A stretch of 64,000 bases of DNA, from NCBI GenBank assembly GCA_001797465.1, contig MGPQ01000012.1, positions 88,941 through 152,940 on the forward strand, written 5' to 3'. Shown piece by piece: positions 1 to 9,491 of this stretch. The translations under genes and the position numbers were made by a program. The notes under the pieces were generated by a model, which was not told the DNA's origin, did no database searches, and saw only the letters and a program-made list of their open reading frames with translations. Positions within the stretch are counted from its first letter, which is position 1, and every line of letters starts with the position of its first letter. The stretch is from Deltaproteobacteria bacterium GWB2_55_19 (GTDB lineage Bacteria > Desulfobacterota > GWC2-55-46).

Positions 1-1029
1 ATAGAGATAGTCCTCGGGAACGTCCCGGCCGGCGTCGTTTCCATCGACAAGCTCGGTAGGATCGTCTCCATCAACAGGGTCGCGGCCGAGATACTCGGGA
101 CCGACGAGGGCTACGCGCTCGGCAAGGTCTACAAGGAGGTCTTAAGGCCCGAGGACCAGGAGGCGTTCCGCGAGATGATAAGGGAGATGAACGAGATGGG
201 AGCGGAGTCTTTGGAGAGGCAGATAAAGGTCGCGCTTGAGGACAAGGCCATGACGGTGCTCGTAAACCTGAACGCCCTGAAAGACGAGTCCGGCAGTTAT
301 CTCGGCATGGTCGCCGTGCTCGACGACCTTACGCACCTTTTGAAGACACAGAGGATGTTCGCATGGAAGGAGGTCGCCCGCAGGATCGCCCACGAGATAA
401 AAAACCCGCTCACGCCCATCAAGCTCTCTGCCCAGAGGCTCCGGAAGAAGTACCTGGACAGGTTCCCCGGGGACGAGGTCTTCGACGAGTGCACGACTAC
501 GATCATAAGGCAGGTAGACGAGTTGAAGACCCTTGTGAACGAATTTTCGTCATTCGCGCGGATGCCGGCCTCGAACCCGTCGCCGAACGACCTTAACGAG
601 ATAGTCCAGGAGACGGTCTCGCTCTACAAGGCCGGGCAGAGGAGGATAAGGTTCGATTCAGTCCTTGACAAGAGGCTCCCGGTGCTTGATATTGACAGGG
701 ACCAGATAAAGAGGGTGCTTATAAACCTCATCGACAACGCGATAGCGGCTGTCGGCGAGGACGGAGAGGTGAGGGTGGAAACGCTTCTCGTAGAGGAGCT
801 CCAGCTCGCGAGACTCGAGGTCGTCGACAGCGGGGCCGGCATACCGGCTGACGTAAAGGAGCGGCTCTTCGAGCCGTACTTCTCGACGAAGAGGTCGGGG
901 ACCGGGCTCGGCCTCGCCATCGTCAGCAACATCATAGCCGACCACAACGGCTACATCAGGGTAAAGGACAACATGCCGCACGGGACGAGGTTCGTTATAG
1001 AACTCCCCGTGAAGGCGATAACGATATGA
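1..1029 (+). CDS. ntrY: NtrY-like sensor histidine kinase, 5' end outside window
   Basis: The reading frame is open from base 1, so this is the C-terminal 342 residues of a longer kinase; any membrane sensor part lies upstream. A PAS domain occupies about residues 1-110. The phosphoacceptor H-box follows (RIAHEIKNPLTPIKLSAQRL, bases about 381-440), typical of the NtrY family. The ATPase domain shows the N-box NLIDNA, DSGAGIP and GTGLGLA. NtrY kinases phosphorylate NtrX-type regulators that act with sigma-54. The stop overlaps the ATG of the next gene (ATGA), so the pair is probably translationally coupled. The signal sensed is unknown. Confidence 0.9.
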   Translation: MEIVLGNVPAGVVSIDKLGRIVSINRVAAEILGTDEGYALGKVYKEVLRPEDQEAFREMIREMNEMGAESLERQIKVALEDKAMTVLVNLNALKDESGSYLGMVAVLDDLTHLLKTQRMFAWKEVARRIAHEIKNPLTPIKLSAQRLRKKYLDRFPGDEVFDECTTTIIRQVDELKTLVNEFSSFARMPASNPSPNDLNEIVQETVSLYKAGQRRIRFDSVLDKRLPVLDIDRDQIKRVLINLIDNAIAAVGEDGEVRVETLLVEELQLARLEVVDSGAGIPADVKERLFEPYFSTKRSGTGLGLAIVSNIIADHNGYIRVKDNMPHGTRFVIELPVKAITI

Positions 1030-2396
1030 AGACCGTTCTCATAGTAGACGACGAGCAGGACATAAGGGAGGCGCTTAAGGGCGTATTCCGCGACGAGGGG
1101 TTCGAGGTAAAGACCGCCGGGTCAGCCGAGGAAGCCCTTAAAAGGCTCGATAGCGCCCCGCCAGACCTCGTCCTCCTGGACATATGGCTCCCGGGGATCG
1201 ACGGAATAGCGGCGTTGAAGGAGATAAAGGCGCGCCACCCGAACCTCCCCGTCATCATGATATCGGGGCATGCGAACATTGAGACCGCCGTCAGGACCAC
1301 GAAACTCGGCGCCTACGACTTCATAGAAAAACCCCTTTCGCTCGATAAGGTCATACTCACCGCCGAGCACGCGCTCGAGAGGAAGATGCTCGTAGAGGAG
1401 AATACGGCGCTGCGCACCAGGGCCTTGCACAAATATGATATAATAGGCAAGTCTAGGCCGATACAGGGGTTGAAGGCAGATATCGCGAGGGTCGCGCCGA
1501 CTAATTCCTGGGTCCTCATCACGGGAGAGAACGGCACCGGTAAGGAGTTCGTCGCTCGGAACATTCATCTCCTCTCGAACAGGTCCGGGAAGCCCTTTGT
1601 CGAGGTCAACTGCGCGGCTATCCCCGAGGAGCTCATCGAGAGCGAGCTCTTCGGACATGAGAAAGGGGCGTTCACGAGCGCGATAGCCCAGAAGAAGGGC
1701 AGGTTCGACCTCTCGGACAAGGGCACGATATTCCTTGACGAGATAGGGGACATGAGCCTTAAGACCCAGGCGAAGATACTGCGCATACTCCAGGAACAGT
1801 CTTTCGAGAGGGTAGGCGGGACAGAGAGGATAACGGTAGACGTCAGGGTAATCGCGGCGACGAACAAGGACTTGAAAGAGCAGATAGTAAAGGGTACGTT
1901 CAGGGAGGACTTATATTACAGGCTGAACGTCATCCCCTTCCATGTGCCGCCTCTCCGAGAGAGGCGCGAAGACATCCCTCTCTTCATAGACCATTTTCTG
2001 GGTGAGTTCTGCCGGGAGACGGCGAAGGAACGCCTGAAGGTCGGCGAGGATTCCATAGAGATACTCTCTGCCTACGAGTGGCCGGGGAACGTCAGGGAGC
2101 TCAAAAACGTCATCGAAAGGCTCGTCATCATGACCCCCGGGTCCGTCATAACCGCTGACGACATCCCCTCTTATATAAAAGGGGCCGGGCCTGTGCACCA
2201 GAGGAACATCTTCGGGAGCGCCCTTCTAAAAGAGGCGAGGAGGGAGTTCGAGAAGGAGTTCATCTCTGTGAAACTGAAGGAGTTCGGGGGCAATATCGCA
2301 AAGACCGCCGAGGCTATCGGCATAGAAAGGAGCCACCTATATAGGAAGATAAAGAGCTACGGTATAGAGCATGAAAACCTTGACGCCTTGAACTGA
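1026..2396 (+). CDS. ntrX: Sigma-54-dependent response regulator, NtrX-like
   Basis: 456 residues. Receiver domain at 1-120 with acidic residues D8/D9, phosphoacceptor D52 (LLDIWLPG) and K102. The AAA+ sigma-54 interaction domain spans about 138-370, with Walker A GENGTGKE near 167 and Walker B FLDEIGDM. A Fis-type helix-turn-helix lies at the C-terminus (NIAKTAEAIGIERSHLYRKI). The sigma-54-contact loop reads GAFTSA (214-219) where GAFTGA is usual. It is the natural partner of the kinase overlapping its start. NtrX proteins usually control nitrogen, redox or envelope genes; the target here is not visible. Confidence 0.92.
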   Translation: MKTVLIVDDEQDIREALKGVFRDEGFEVKTAGSAEEALKRLDSAPPDLVLLDIWLPGIDGIAALKEIKARHPNLPVIMISGHANIETAVRTTKLGAYDFIEKPLSLDKVILTAEHALERKMLVEENTALRTRALHKYDIIGKSRPIQGLKADIARVAPTNSWVLITGENGTGKEFVARNIHLLSNRSGKPFVEVNCAAIPEELIESELFGHEKGAFTSAIAQKKGRFDLSDKGTIFLDEIGDMSLKTQAKILRILQEQSFERVGGTERITVDVRVIAATNKDLKEQIVKGTFREDLYYRLNVIPFHVPPLRERREDIPLFIDHFLGEFCRETAKERLKVGEDSIEILSAYEWPGNVRELKNVIERLVIMTPGSVITADDIPSYIKGAGPVHQRNIFGSALLKEARREFEKEFISVKLKEFGGNIAKTAEAIGIERSHLYRKIKSYGIEHENLDALN

Positions 2397-2498
2397 AAAG
2401 AAGGCCTGCCACCTGGAAACCTCACCTTAGAACTAAAGCCTTTCAACATCAAAATATCCGTGTCATACATTTTTCGTGTAGCCTTGCCCAGAAATATG

Positions 2499-2527
2499 TT
2501 GACAAAATGTTTAGTTTATGTTAAATA
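2499..2527 (+). promoter_or_regulatory. Candidate sigma-70 promoter upstream of response regulator
   Basis: A perfect TTGACA lies at 2499-2504. An AT-rich stretch TTAAATA follows at 2521-2527, giving a spacer of 16-17 bases. It sits in the only AT-rich part of the 184-bp gap before the gene at 2581. The -10 match is modest. Confidence 0.45.
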
Positions 2528-2580
2528 TTTTGTTAATGATAACGGGATGTGTATGACTTAATGGCTGAAAGGGGAGCGAG

Positions 2581-3990
2581 ATGAGGGGATCTTACAGGAA
2601 AGAGCGAGACATAGGGACGGTGGAGGCGATGAGGAGACCGGTAATCCTTATTATCGATAGCGATGAATCAGAAAGGGTGTCTCTTGACGCGGTCTTAAGG
2701 GACCTCTACGAGACAGTACTCGTCAATGAGGCGCATGAGGCGCTGGAGGCGATAAAGACCGGATCAGTTGACCTTGTGCTCATAGATATGGACCACCAGG
2801 TGGTTAACGGGATAGAGGCGCTCGAACTCATAAAGAAGGCGGATAGCGATATAGGCGTCGTCATGCTCTCTTCCACAGGGAGCGCGGAGCAGGCGGTCTC
2901 AGCCCTTAAGAAGGGGGCCTATGACTACATAACGAAACCATTTAACGGCGGAGACCTTGTATCCGCGATAAAGAGGTTCACGGATACCCTGAACCTCAGA
3001 AGCGAGGTCCGCTATCTTAAAGAGGAGCTTTCCACGCGGACGAACGGAGAGATGCTGAGCGTCTCTCCGAGGATGAGGAGGGTCTTCGAAGTAATAGGAA
3101 TGGTCTCTTCCACCCCCACGAACGTCCTCATAACCGGGGAGTCCGGCACCGGCAAGGAGCTTGTCGCGCGCGCTATACATTCGTTCGGGGAGAGGAAGGG
3201 GAAGCCGTTCGTCGCCTTCAACTGCGGCGCGGTCCCCTCGGAGCTTATGGAGAGCGAGCTCTTCGGACACGAAAGAGGGGCGTTTACCGGCGCGCACGCA
3301 AGGAAGATCGGGAAGTTCGAGTACGCCGACGGCGGGACGGTCTTCCTGGACGAGGTATCGACGCTCCCCATGCACCTCCAGATAAAGCTCCTCCGGGTGC
3401 TTCAGGAGAAGTCGTTCGAGAGGGTCGGGGCGAACGTCCCCATAAAGGTGGACATCAGGGTGATCGCGGCCTCTAACGTGGACCTCGAAAAGGAGGTGAG
3501 GAAGGGGGCTTTCAGGGACGACCTCTATTACAGGCTTAAGGTAGTGCCCATAGAGTTGCCGCCGCTACGGGAGAGGCAGGAAGACATAGCGCTCCTCGCC
3601 AGGCACTTCCTCGACAAGCACAGCAAAAAATGCGGGAAAAGAGTTATCGGGATATCGGAGGGGGCAATAAAGGCCCTTATCGGATACAAGTGGCCGGGGA
3701 ACGTCAGGGAGCTTGAGAACCTGATGGAGAGGCTCGTCGTCCTCTCAAGGGACGGGGTCGAGATAGGCATCGATGACCTGCCTTCGGGGATATTCGAAGC
3801 GGTGCCTGATGAGACGATGGAGGAGAGGGACTTCAAGGAAGCCCTCAGGATGTTCGAGAGGAGGTACATAATAGGCGTCCTCACGAGGACCAACTGGAAC
3901 AGGGGCGAGGCGGCGCGCATCATGAAGATACACAGGAACACGCTCTTCATGAAGATGAAGGAGCTGAAGATAAGGGAGCCGAGGGGGTAA
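2581..3990 (+). CDS. Sigma-54-dependent response regulator (second copy)
   Basis: 469 residues. Receiver domain with D69 as the likely phosphoacceptor (LVLIDMDHQ) and K119. The AAA+ domain has Walker A GESGTGKE, an intact GAFTGA loop and FLDEVST. A Fis-type helix-turn-helix ends the protein (NRGEAARIMKIHRNTLFMKM). Its receiver shares the plan of the preceding NtrX-like protein but no kinase is directly coupled to it. The chosen start has a GGGGAG ribosome site five bases upstream. An internal ATG at 2629, also with GGAGG, would start right at the receiver fold and is a plausible alternative. Own promoter candidate at 2499. Confidence 0.9.
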   Translation: MRGSYRKERDIGTVEAMRRPVILIIDSDESERVSLDAVLRDLYETVLVNEAHEALEAIKTGSVDLVLIDMDHQVVNGIEALELIKKADSDIGVVMLSSTGSAEQAVSALKKGAYDYITKPFNGGDLVSAIKRFTDTLNLRSEVRYLKEELSTRTNGEMLSVSPRMRRVFEVIGMVSSTPTNVLITGESGTGKELVARAIHSFGERKGKPFVAFNCGAVPSELMESELFGHERGAFTGAHARKIGKFEYADGGTVFLDEVSTLPMHLQIKLLRVLQEKSFERVGANVPIKVDIRVIAASNVDLEKEVRKGAFRDDLYYRLKVVPIELPPLRERQEDIALLARHFLDKHSKKCGKRVIGISEGAIKALIGYKWPGNVRELENLMERLVVLSRDGVEIGIDDLPSGIFEAVPDETMEERDFKEALRMFERRYIIGVLTRTNWNRGEAARIMKIHRNTLFMKMKELKIREPRG

Positions 3991-4224
3991 GGGGCTTGAA
4001 GGATACGATATTGACGGTTATGCGGCAAAACCCATTGAGGCCAGGATGCTCAAACAGGAAGGGCGACAACGGGGAGGAGGCTGGTCAGGGTAGTATTTAA
4101 CGCCCCTTAAGAACTGAAGACCTTTGCGTAATCCCATGTCTGCATGATATGAAGGGTTCGGGACTGGGTTCCCGATAATAGTCTCGGAAATGACATTTAA
4201 GGACATTTACTTAATGCGGTCCTG

Positions 4225-4629
4225 TCAGTCTTTGGCGCCGCCCCTCTCGAACTTGAGCGCGACCGAGTTCATGCAGTATCTCTTGCCAGTCGGCGGCGGG
4301 CCGTCGTCGAATACGTGGCCGAGGTGGGCGTCGCACCTGGCGCAGAGGACCTCGGTCCTTTGCGTGAAGGACGACCTGTCTCCCTCTGTCCTTATGCCCT
4401 CGTCTTCAAGCGGCCTTGTAAAGCTCGGCCACCCGGTGCCTGAATCGAACTTGTCCATGGAGCTGAAGAGCTTATTCCCGCAACAGACGCACCTGTATAC
4501 GCCAGGCTCCTTGTTGTAGTTGTACTCGCCTGAAAACGCCTTTTCTGTACCGTGTTTGCGCGTGACCATGAAGGCGTCGTGGCTCAAGACCTTCCTCCAC
4601 TCGTCCTCTGTCCTTATCACCCTTTTCAT
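4225..4629 (-). CDS. msrB: Peptide methionine-R-sulfoxide reductase
   Basis: 134 residues, a full-length single-domain MsrB. It reduces the R epimer of methionine sulfoxide in oxidised proteins, using thioredoxin. Visible family marks are GTGWPSF, two zinc-binding CxxC pairs (CVCC and CARC), HLGHVF, and the catalytic cysteine in RYCMNSVAL. No signal peptide, so it is cytoplasmic. A GAGG ribosome site lies five bases before the ATG. The gene is on the minus strand, just downstream of the hybrid kinase, and may be read with it; the gap is 54 bases. Confidence 0.95.
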   Translation of the reverse strand: MKRVIRTEDEWRKVLSHDAFMVTRKHGTEKAFSGEYNYNKEPGVYRCVCCGNKLFSSMDKFDSGTGWPSFTRPLEDEGIRTEGDRSSFTQRTEVLCARCDAHLGHVFDDGPPPTGKRYCMNSVALKFERGGAKD

Positions 4630-4683
4630 GCGTGCCTCAGTTGGATGGAGGGCGCTGGCTTGACGCCGCGCCGCACGCGGCCG

Positions 4684-7362
4684 CTATCCGCCCTTTATCA
4701 CCCTGTTAACAGTCGAGCTGAACTCGGCGACGGTGTAAGGCTTGGGGATCACCGCCTTGAAGCCGGACCTTGCGAATTCGGACATGATCGGGTCGTTCGA
4801 ATAGCCGCTCGATACGATGGCCTTTACAGACGGGTCTATCTGAAGGAGCATCTCCATCGCCTCTTTGCCGCCCATCCCGCCCGGCACAGTAAGGTCCATT
4901 ATCACTGCGTCGAATGGTTCTCCATTGTCGCGCGCCTCCATATAGGCCTCGATCGCCTCTGCCCCGTCCTTCGCGTAGGCCGCCGTATACCCGAGCACAC
5001 CGAGGATCGCGCCTGCCGTGTCCCTGACCACCTCCTCGTCGTCCATGACGAGGACCCTGCCGCTCCCGCAGACTACGGTCGAAAGGGTTTTCAAGGCCTC
5101 CGGCCTCGTGCTCCGCGATGCCGGGAGGTAAACGAAAAAGGCTGACCCCTTGCCCGGGGTCGATTCGACGGAGATATGGCCGTCGTGGTTTTTTATTATC
5201 GAATACGACGCCGAGAGGCCGAGCCCGGTGCCGTATTCCTTGGTTGTGAAATACGGGTCGAATATCCTCTCCATGTTTTCATGAGGGATGCCGACGCCGT
5301 TGTCCGCGACGGTTATCTTTACATATCTCCCGTCCTTGAGGGGGTTATCCCCTCCGGAGACCTCCGCGTTATCGCATGATACCTTTACAACCCCTCCGTC
5401 GGGCATGGCCTGGGCCGCGTTCATGACGAGGTTCTGGATGACCTGGCTTATGAGCCCGGTGTCCGCCTCGATGGCCCAGAGGCCGTCCGGAATCGAGTAC
5501 TCGGGGCGCACCGATGACCCGCTTAAGACAAAGCCGGCTGACTCGGTAACGAGTTCGGAAACGGACGCCAGATGTTTTACAGGCGAGCCGCCCATCGAGA
5601 AGGTGAGAAGCCTGCTGGTCAGGTCTTTTGCCATCCCTATGCCGCGCTCGGCTTCCTCAAGTCTTTTGAGCGCGTCTCCTCCCGCCACAGAGCCCTTTGC
5701 GAGGAAAATGTTTCCGAGTATGCCGGTGAGCAAGTTGTTGAAGTTGTGGGCGATTCCTCCTGCCAGCACACCGAGGGACTCGAGCTTCTGGGCCTTGATT
5801 GTCTCTGTCTCAAGCGCCTTCTGCTCGGTTATGTCCTGGGTTGTGCCGAATATGGTTACAGGCTTGCCCTTGTCGCCGCGTCTCACCTCGCAGCGCGCAA
5901 CGACGGTTCGGACCGTCTTGTCAGGCCTGACTATCCGGAACTCCAGGTGGTCGTTAGGCGACCCCTCAATGCACTTCCTGACGGCCCTCTCCACGGTTTC
6001 TCTGTCATCCGGATGAACGGCCGCAATGAAGGATTCGTGTCTGGCCCCAAAGCGCTCTCTGTCGAGACCGAATATCCGGTACATCTCGTCCGACCATGTG
6101 ACCTTGTCCTCGATAAGATCACGACTCCAGCTCCCTATGTGTGCCACCTTCTGGGCCTCGGCGAGGTCCTCCTGTATCTTTCTCAACGCGTCTTCGGTCT
6201 GTTTTCTTACGGTTATATCTCTCAGGGTGGCAGTTATGAGGGTAGAGCCGTTAACGGTAAAGTTCCCTATGATAAGCTCTATGGGGAATGTAGCGCCGTC
6301 CTTTTTAAGCCCTTCTAATTCGAGTACCTTTCCCTGAGACCTGCTTACGCCGGTCTCAAGGAACTTTTTAAAACCGGCCGCGTGGACGGCGCGGAACCTC
6401 TGCGGCATGAGCTCGATAATTTCTCTGCCAATGAGCTCCCCTTTGCCGTAGCCGAACATCTTCTCGGCGCTCGGGTTGGACTCGGTAATACTGCCTGATG
6501 AGTCGGCAATAATCATCCCGTCAAAGGCGGTTGAGTGGAGCATGCGGTAGCGCTCCTCGCTCTCGCGCAGAGCGTCCTCGGCGCGTTTTCTCTCAGCGTC
6601 GTCTATCCTTACGGTTATGAAGTGACTTGTCGCGCCAAGAGCGTCTTTTATCGGCGACACCGTTACGAGGTCCCACCGCGTCTTTCCGTCCCTGGAGACG
6701 CAACAGACGTCCCCGCGCCATGTACGCCCCCCGCGAATGGTTTCCCAGAGCGAATCTATGTAAGATTTCGTGGATTCGTTATGATCGAGGAAGCAGGGCG
6801 TCGTCCCAACGGCATCTTCGCATGAGACCCCCATCGCTTCGGTAAAGCGCCTGTTCACATATTCTATCTTTCCGGCGGTATCCGTGATGATCACCGGCGA
6901 CGGGCTCTGGTCGAGCGCTCCGGAGAGCACCGTGTTCTTTTCCGAGGATTTTTTTATCTCCGTGATATCCCGGAGAAATACGAATAAGAAACCGCCTCCA
7001 GCGTCCGTGTAATTCGCGCTTACCTCTATATTGAGTACTCGTCCGTCCTTCCTCCTGTGATGGGTCTCGAACCGGGCATGTCCTGCCTCCAGAACCAGCG
7101 CGATATGCCTGGCGGTCTCTTCAGGCGTTTCAAGGGCCTCGACGTCGCTGATGCGCATCTTGAGGAGTTCCCCGCGGCTATAACCAATGAGTGAGCAGTA
7201 CGCGTCGTTGACGTCGATGAAGCGCCCGGTTAAGTCTACTATCCAAAACCCGTCCAAAGAGGTCCGGATGATTGTCTTGTACCGTTCTTCTGTGAATCGG
7301 AGTTTCGATTCACAGTTCTTAATGCCTTCAAGCCCCATTTTTGTCTCGATGGTCTCGGTCAT
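4684..7362 (-). CDS. Four-PAS hybrid sensor histidine kinase
   Basis: 892 residues with no membrane segment, so a cytoplasmic sensor. Four PAS domains in series (about 20-140, 145-262, 265-385, 390-515) are followed by a histidine-kinase core. The H-box is near residue 539 (GGIAHNFNNLL, where HDFNNLL is usual). N-box NLVMNAAQ, DNGVGIP and GTGLGLS mark the ATPase. A C-terminal receiver (about 770-890) has its aspartate near 823 (VIMDLTVPGG) and lysine in PKPY. The embedded receiver suggests a phosphorelay or feedback on the kinase. No separate output regulator is adjacent. Ligands of the PAS domains cannot be read from the sequence. Confidence 0.9.
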   Translation of the reverse strand: MTETIETKMGLEGIKNCESKLRFTEERYKTIIRTSLDGFWIVDLTGRFIDVNDAYCSLIGYSRGELLKMRISDVEALETPEETARHIALVLEAGHARFETHHRRKDGRVLNIEVSANYTDAGGGFLFVFLRDITEIKKSSEKNTVLSGALDQSPSPVIITDTAGKIEYVNRRFTEAMGVSCEDAVGTTPCFLDHNESTKSYIDSLWETIRGGRTWRGDVCCVSRDGKTRWDLVTVSPIKDALGATSHFITVRIDDAERKRAEDALRESEERYRMLHSTAFDGMIIADSSGSITESNPSAEKMFGYGKGELIGREIIELMPQRFRAVHAAGFKKFLETGVSRSQGKVLELEGLKKDGATFPIELIIGNFTVNGSTLITATLRDITVRKQTEDALRKIQEDLAEAQKVAHIGSWSRDLIEDKVTWSDEMYRIFGLDRERFGARHESFIAAVHPDDRETVERAVRKCIEGSPNDHLEFRIVRPDKTVRTVVARCEVRRGDKGKPVTIFGTTQDITEQKALETETIKAQKLESLGVLAGGIAHNFNNLLTGILGNIFLAKGSVAGGDALKRLEEAERGIGMAKDLTSRLLTFSMGGSPVKHLASVSELVTESAGFVLSGSSVRPEYSIPDGLWAIEADTGLISQVIQNLVMNAAQAMPDGGVVKVSCDNAEVSGGDNPLKDGRYVKITVADNGVGIPHENMERIFDPYFTTKEYGTGLGLSASYSIIKNHDGHISVESTPGKGSAFFVYLPASRSTRPEALKTLSTVVCGSGRVLVMDDEEVVRDTAGAILGVLGYTAAYAKDGAEAIEAYMEARDNGEPFDAVIMDLTVPGGMGGKEAMEMLLQIDPSVKAIVSSGYSNDPIMSEFARSGFKAVIPKPYTVAEFSSTVNRVIKGG

Positions 7363-7503
7363 GATGTTATGGGTTTTCCTTTGGTGAGTATATCGTTTAT
7401 TCTAATCCTTGTCTTGAATAAATGACAGGTAAAAACAAGGCATTCTGCCTGAAGAGCTGATCATACCCCGGGGCGCGCTGTGTTTGCCGTTTTTATTTGA
7501 AAA

Positions 7504-7532
7504 TTGCAAACTCCTGTTTTTTGTGGTATTAA
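7504..7532 (+). promoter_or_regulatory. Candidate sigma-70 promoter for yebC-ruvCAB
   Basis: TTGCAA at 7504-7509, a 17-base spacer, then TATTAA at 7527-7532. It lies in the divergent gap between the hybrid kinase and yebC, about 58 bases before the yebC start. Confidence 0.4.
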
Positions 7533-7589
7533 AAGTAATCCATCCGCTTGTTTTTTCGCATTTTTAATACATCCGTCCGGAGGAGTTTA

Positions 7590-8342
7590 ATGTCAGGCCA
7601 TTCCAAATGGGCAAACATAAAGCATAAAAAGGCCAAGACCGACGCCAAGAAGGGTAAGTCCTTCACGAAGCTCGTAAAGGAGATAATGGTAGCGGCAAAG
7701 GTGGGGGGTGGCGACCCCTCAGGCAACCCCCGCCTCCGTACGGCCATAGACAAGGCGAAGGCGGAGAATCTGCCTGCTGACAACATCGACCGCGCCATAA
7801 AAAAAGGCGCCGGAGAGCTCCAGGGGGTGAATTACGAAGAGGGTACTTACGAGGGCTACGGCCCGGCCGGGGTCGCGGTTCTTGTGAACTTCATGACCGA
7901 CAACAGGAACAGGACCGCCTCTGAAGTAAGGCACCTCTTGACCCGTTTCGGCGGCTCATTGGGCCAGAGCGGGTCTGTATCCTACATGTTCGAGAAAAAG
8001 GGGCTCTTTACCTTCGACATCGGGTCCTTTACCGAAGAAAGGCTCATGGAGGCGGCGCTGGAGGCCGGGGCCGAGGACGTAGTAACGAATCAGGAAGATT
8101 CCGTTTACGAGGTCTACACAGACCCCGCGGATTTCGCGAAGGTGAGGGGGGCGTTCGAATCAGCCGGCATTAAACCCTCGTCAGCGGACATCTCGATGAT
8201 ACCGAAGGTTACGGTCAAGGTTACGGGCAAACCCGTCCAGCAGGTGCTTAACCTCCTTGAGGAGCTCGAGGACCTCGACGACGTACAATCCGTATTCGCA
8301 AACTTCGACATCTCGGCGCAGGAAATGGCCAGCATAGCTTGA
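7590..8342 (+). CDS. yebC: YebC/PmpR family DNA-binding transcriptional regulator
   Basis: 250 residues, the standard family length. The conserved N-terminus [23 protein letters not shown] and the motif [13 protein letters not shown] are diagnostic. YebC proteins bind DNA; newer work also ties members to translation of difficult peptides. A longer frame opens at 7548, but the family N-terminus and the GGAGG at about 7579-7584 fix the start at 7590. It heads the ruvC-ruvA-ruvB cluster, a very common arrangement. Confidence 0.95.
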   Translation: MSGHSKWANIKHKKAKTDAKKGKSFTKLVKEIMVAAKVGGGDPSGNPRLRTAIDKAKAENLPADNIDRAIKKGAGELQGVNYEEGTYEGYGPAGVAVLVNFMTDNRNRTASEVRHLLTRFGGSLGQSGSVSYMFEKKGLFTFDIGSFTEERLMEAALEAGAEDVVTNQEDSVYEVYTDPADFAKVRGAFESAGIKPSSADISMIPKVTVKVTGKPVQQVLNLLEELEDLDDVQSVFANFDISAQEMASIA

Positions 8343-8370
8343 ACCGAAGAGCTCATTTAACGAGGCCGCT

Positions 8371-8886
8371 TTGAAAGTACTGGGCATAGACCCCGGAAGC
8401 AGGACTACGGGCTGGGGCATAGTCGAAAAGGGTCCGGGTGGGGCGCTTAAGCACATCGCCAACGGCGCTATAAGCGTGAATGAGGCGCTCGCTCTGCCCG
8501 AGAGGCTTTTTTTTATCTCAAAAGGGCTCGAAGACGTCATAACGGAACACGCCCCAGAGGCGGTCGCAATAGAGACGGTCTTTACGCACAAGAACGTCCG
8601 TAGCGCCATCATGCTCGGCCACGCCAGAGGTGTCGCCCTACTGGTAGCGGCGTCCAAAAACCTCCCTGTATTCGAGTACGCGCCCATGACCATAAAACTC
8701 TCCGTAACCGGCTTCGGAGGGGCGGAAAAGGACCAGGTGAAGAAGATGGTCTCCATGCTCCTTAAAACGCCCGCGCCTCTAAAGAACGACGCCTCCGACG
8801 CCCTTGCCGCGGCTGTCTGCCACATACACCACATCCGTGGCGGCGTTCCGAAGAAGGCGCACACCGTAGTCGCGGTCAAGCCATGA
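8371..8886 (+). CDS. ruvC: Crossover junction endodeoxyribonuclease RuvC
   Basis: 171 residues. RuvC cuts Holliday junctions symmetrically, guided by RuvAB. Acidic active-site residues are visible in IDPGSR near the start, AIETVF, and NDASDALAAAVCH near the end. Translation starts at TTG (MKVLGIDPGS), with GAGG five bases upstream. Its stop overlaps the ruvA start (ATGA), so the two are coupled. Confidence 0.95.
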   Translation: MKVLGIDPGSRTTGWGIVEKGPGGALKHIANGAISVNEALALPERLFFISKGLEDVITEHAPEAVAIETVFTHKNVRSAIMLGHARGVALLVAASKNLPVFEYAPMTIKLSVTGFGGAEKDQVKKMVSMLLKTPAPLKNDASDALAAAVCHIHHIRGGVPKKAHTVVAVKP

Positions 8887-9488
8887 TAGCCTACATAAAA
8901 GGCGCCCTTAAGTTTAAGACGACTGAGTCCGCGATCGTCGACGTGAACGGCGTCGGCTACGAGCTCTTCATCCCGCTCTCCACCTTCTGCAACCTGCCCG
9001 ATGAAGGCGGCCTTGTAGATCTCTACGTACATACCCAGCTAAAAGAGGACGCGATACAGCTCTACGGTTTTTTGACGCCGGAAGAAAAGGCTGCCTTCCA
9101 GCTCCTCATATCCGTCACAGGTGTGGGGCCTAAGCTCGCGCGTAACATCCTCTCAGGCATACCGGTAGCCGACCTGGTTAACGCCATAGGGTCGTCCGAC
9201 AAGGCCCGCTTGAGCACCATACCCGGCATAGGCGCAAAGTCGGCCGAGAGGCTCATACTGGAATTAAAGGACAAGGTAAAGAACCTCTCAAAGACAGGGG
9301 TGAAAGAGGCGGAGCCCAGGCTGAAGGATACTCTCTCAAACGACATAATCTCGGCGCTTGAGAACCTCGGGTACAAGGTCGCGCAGGCGGAAGAGGCGGT
9401 CAGGAAGGCCCGCGCACTCCTGCCGCAGTCCCCATTCGAAGCCATATTCAAAGAGGCGTTGAAGTTCCTTTCGAGAAAGCAGGCTTAA
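8883..9488 (+). CDS. ruvA: Holliday junction helicase subunit RuvA
   Basis: 201 residues. RuvA binds the four-way junction and loads RuvB. An OB-fold N-terminus (MIAYIKGALKF, VDVNGVGYELFIPLSTF) is followed by tandem helix-hairpin-helix motifs (ISVTGVGPKLARNILSG, STIPGIGAKSAERLILEL). The small C-terminal domain III that contacts RuvB is present (ISALENLGYKVAQAEEAVRKA). It overlaps ruvC by four bases and is three bases from ruvB. Confidence 0.96.
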   Translation: MIAYIKGALKFKTTESAIVDVNGVGYELFIPLSTFCNLPDEGGLVDLYVHTQLKEDAIQLYGFLTPEEKAAFQLLISVTGVGPKLARNILSGIPVADLVNAIGSSDKARLSTIPGIGAKSAERLILELKDKVKNLSKTGVKEAEPRLKDTLSNDIISALENLGYKVAQAEEAVRKARALLPQSPFEAIFKEALKFLSRKQA

Positions 9489-9491
9489 GTT

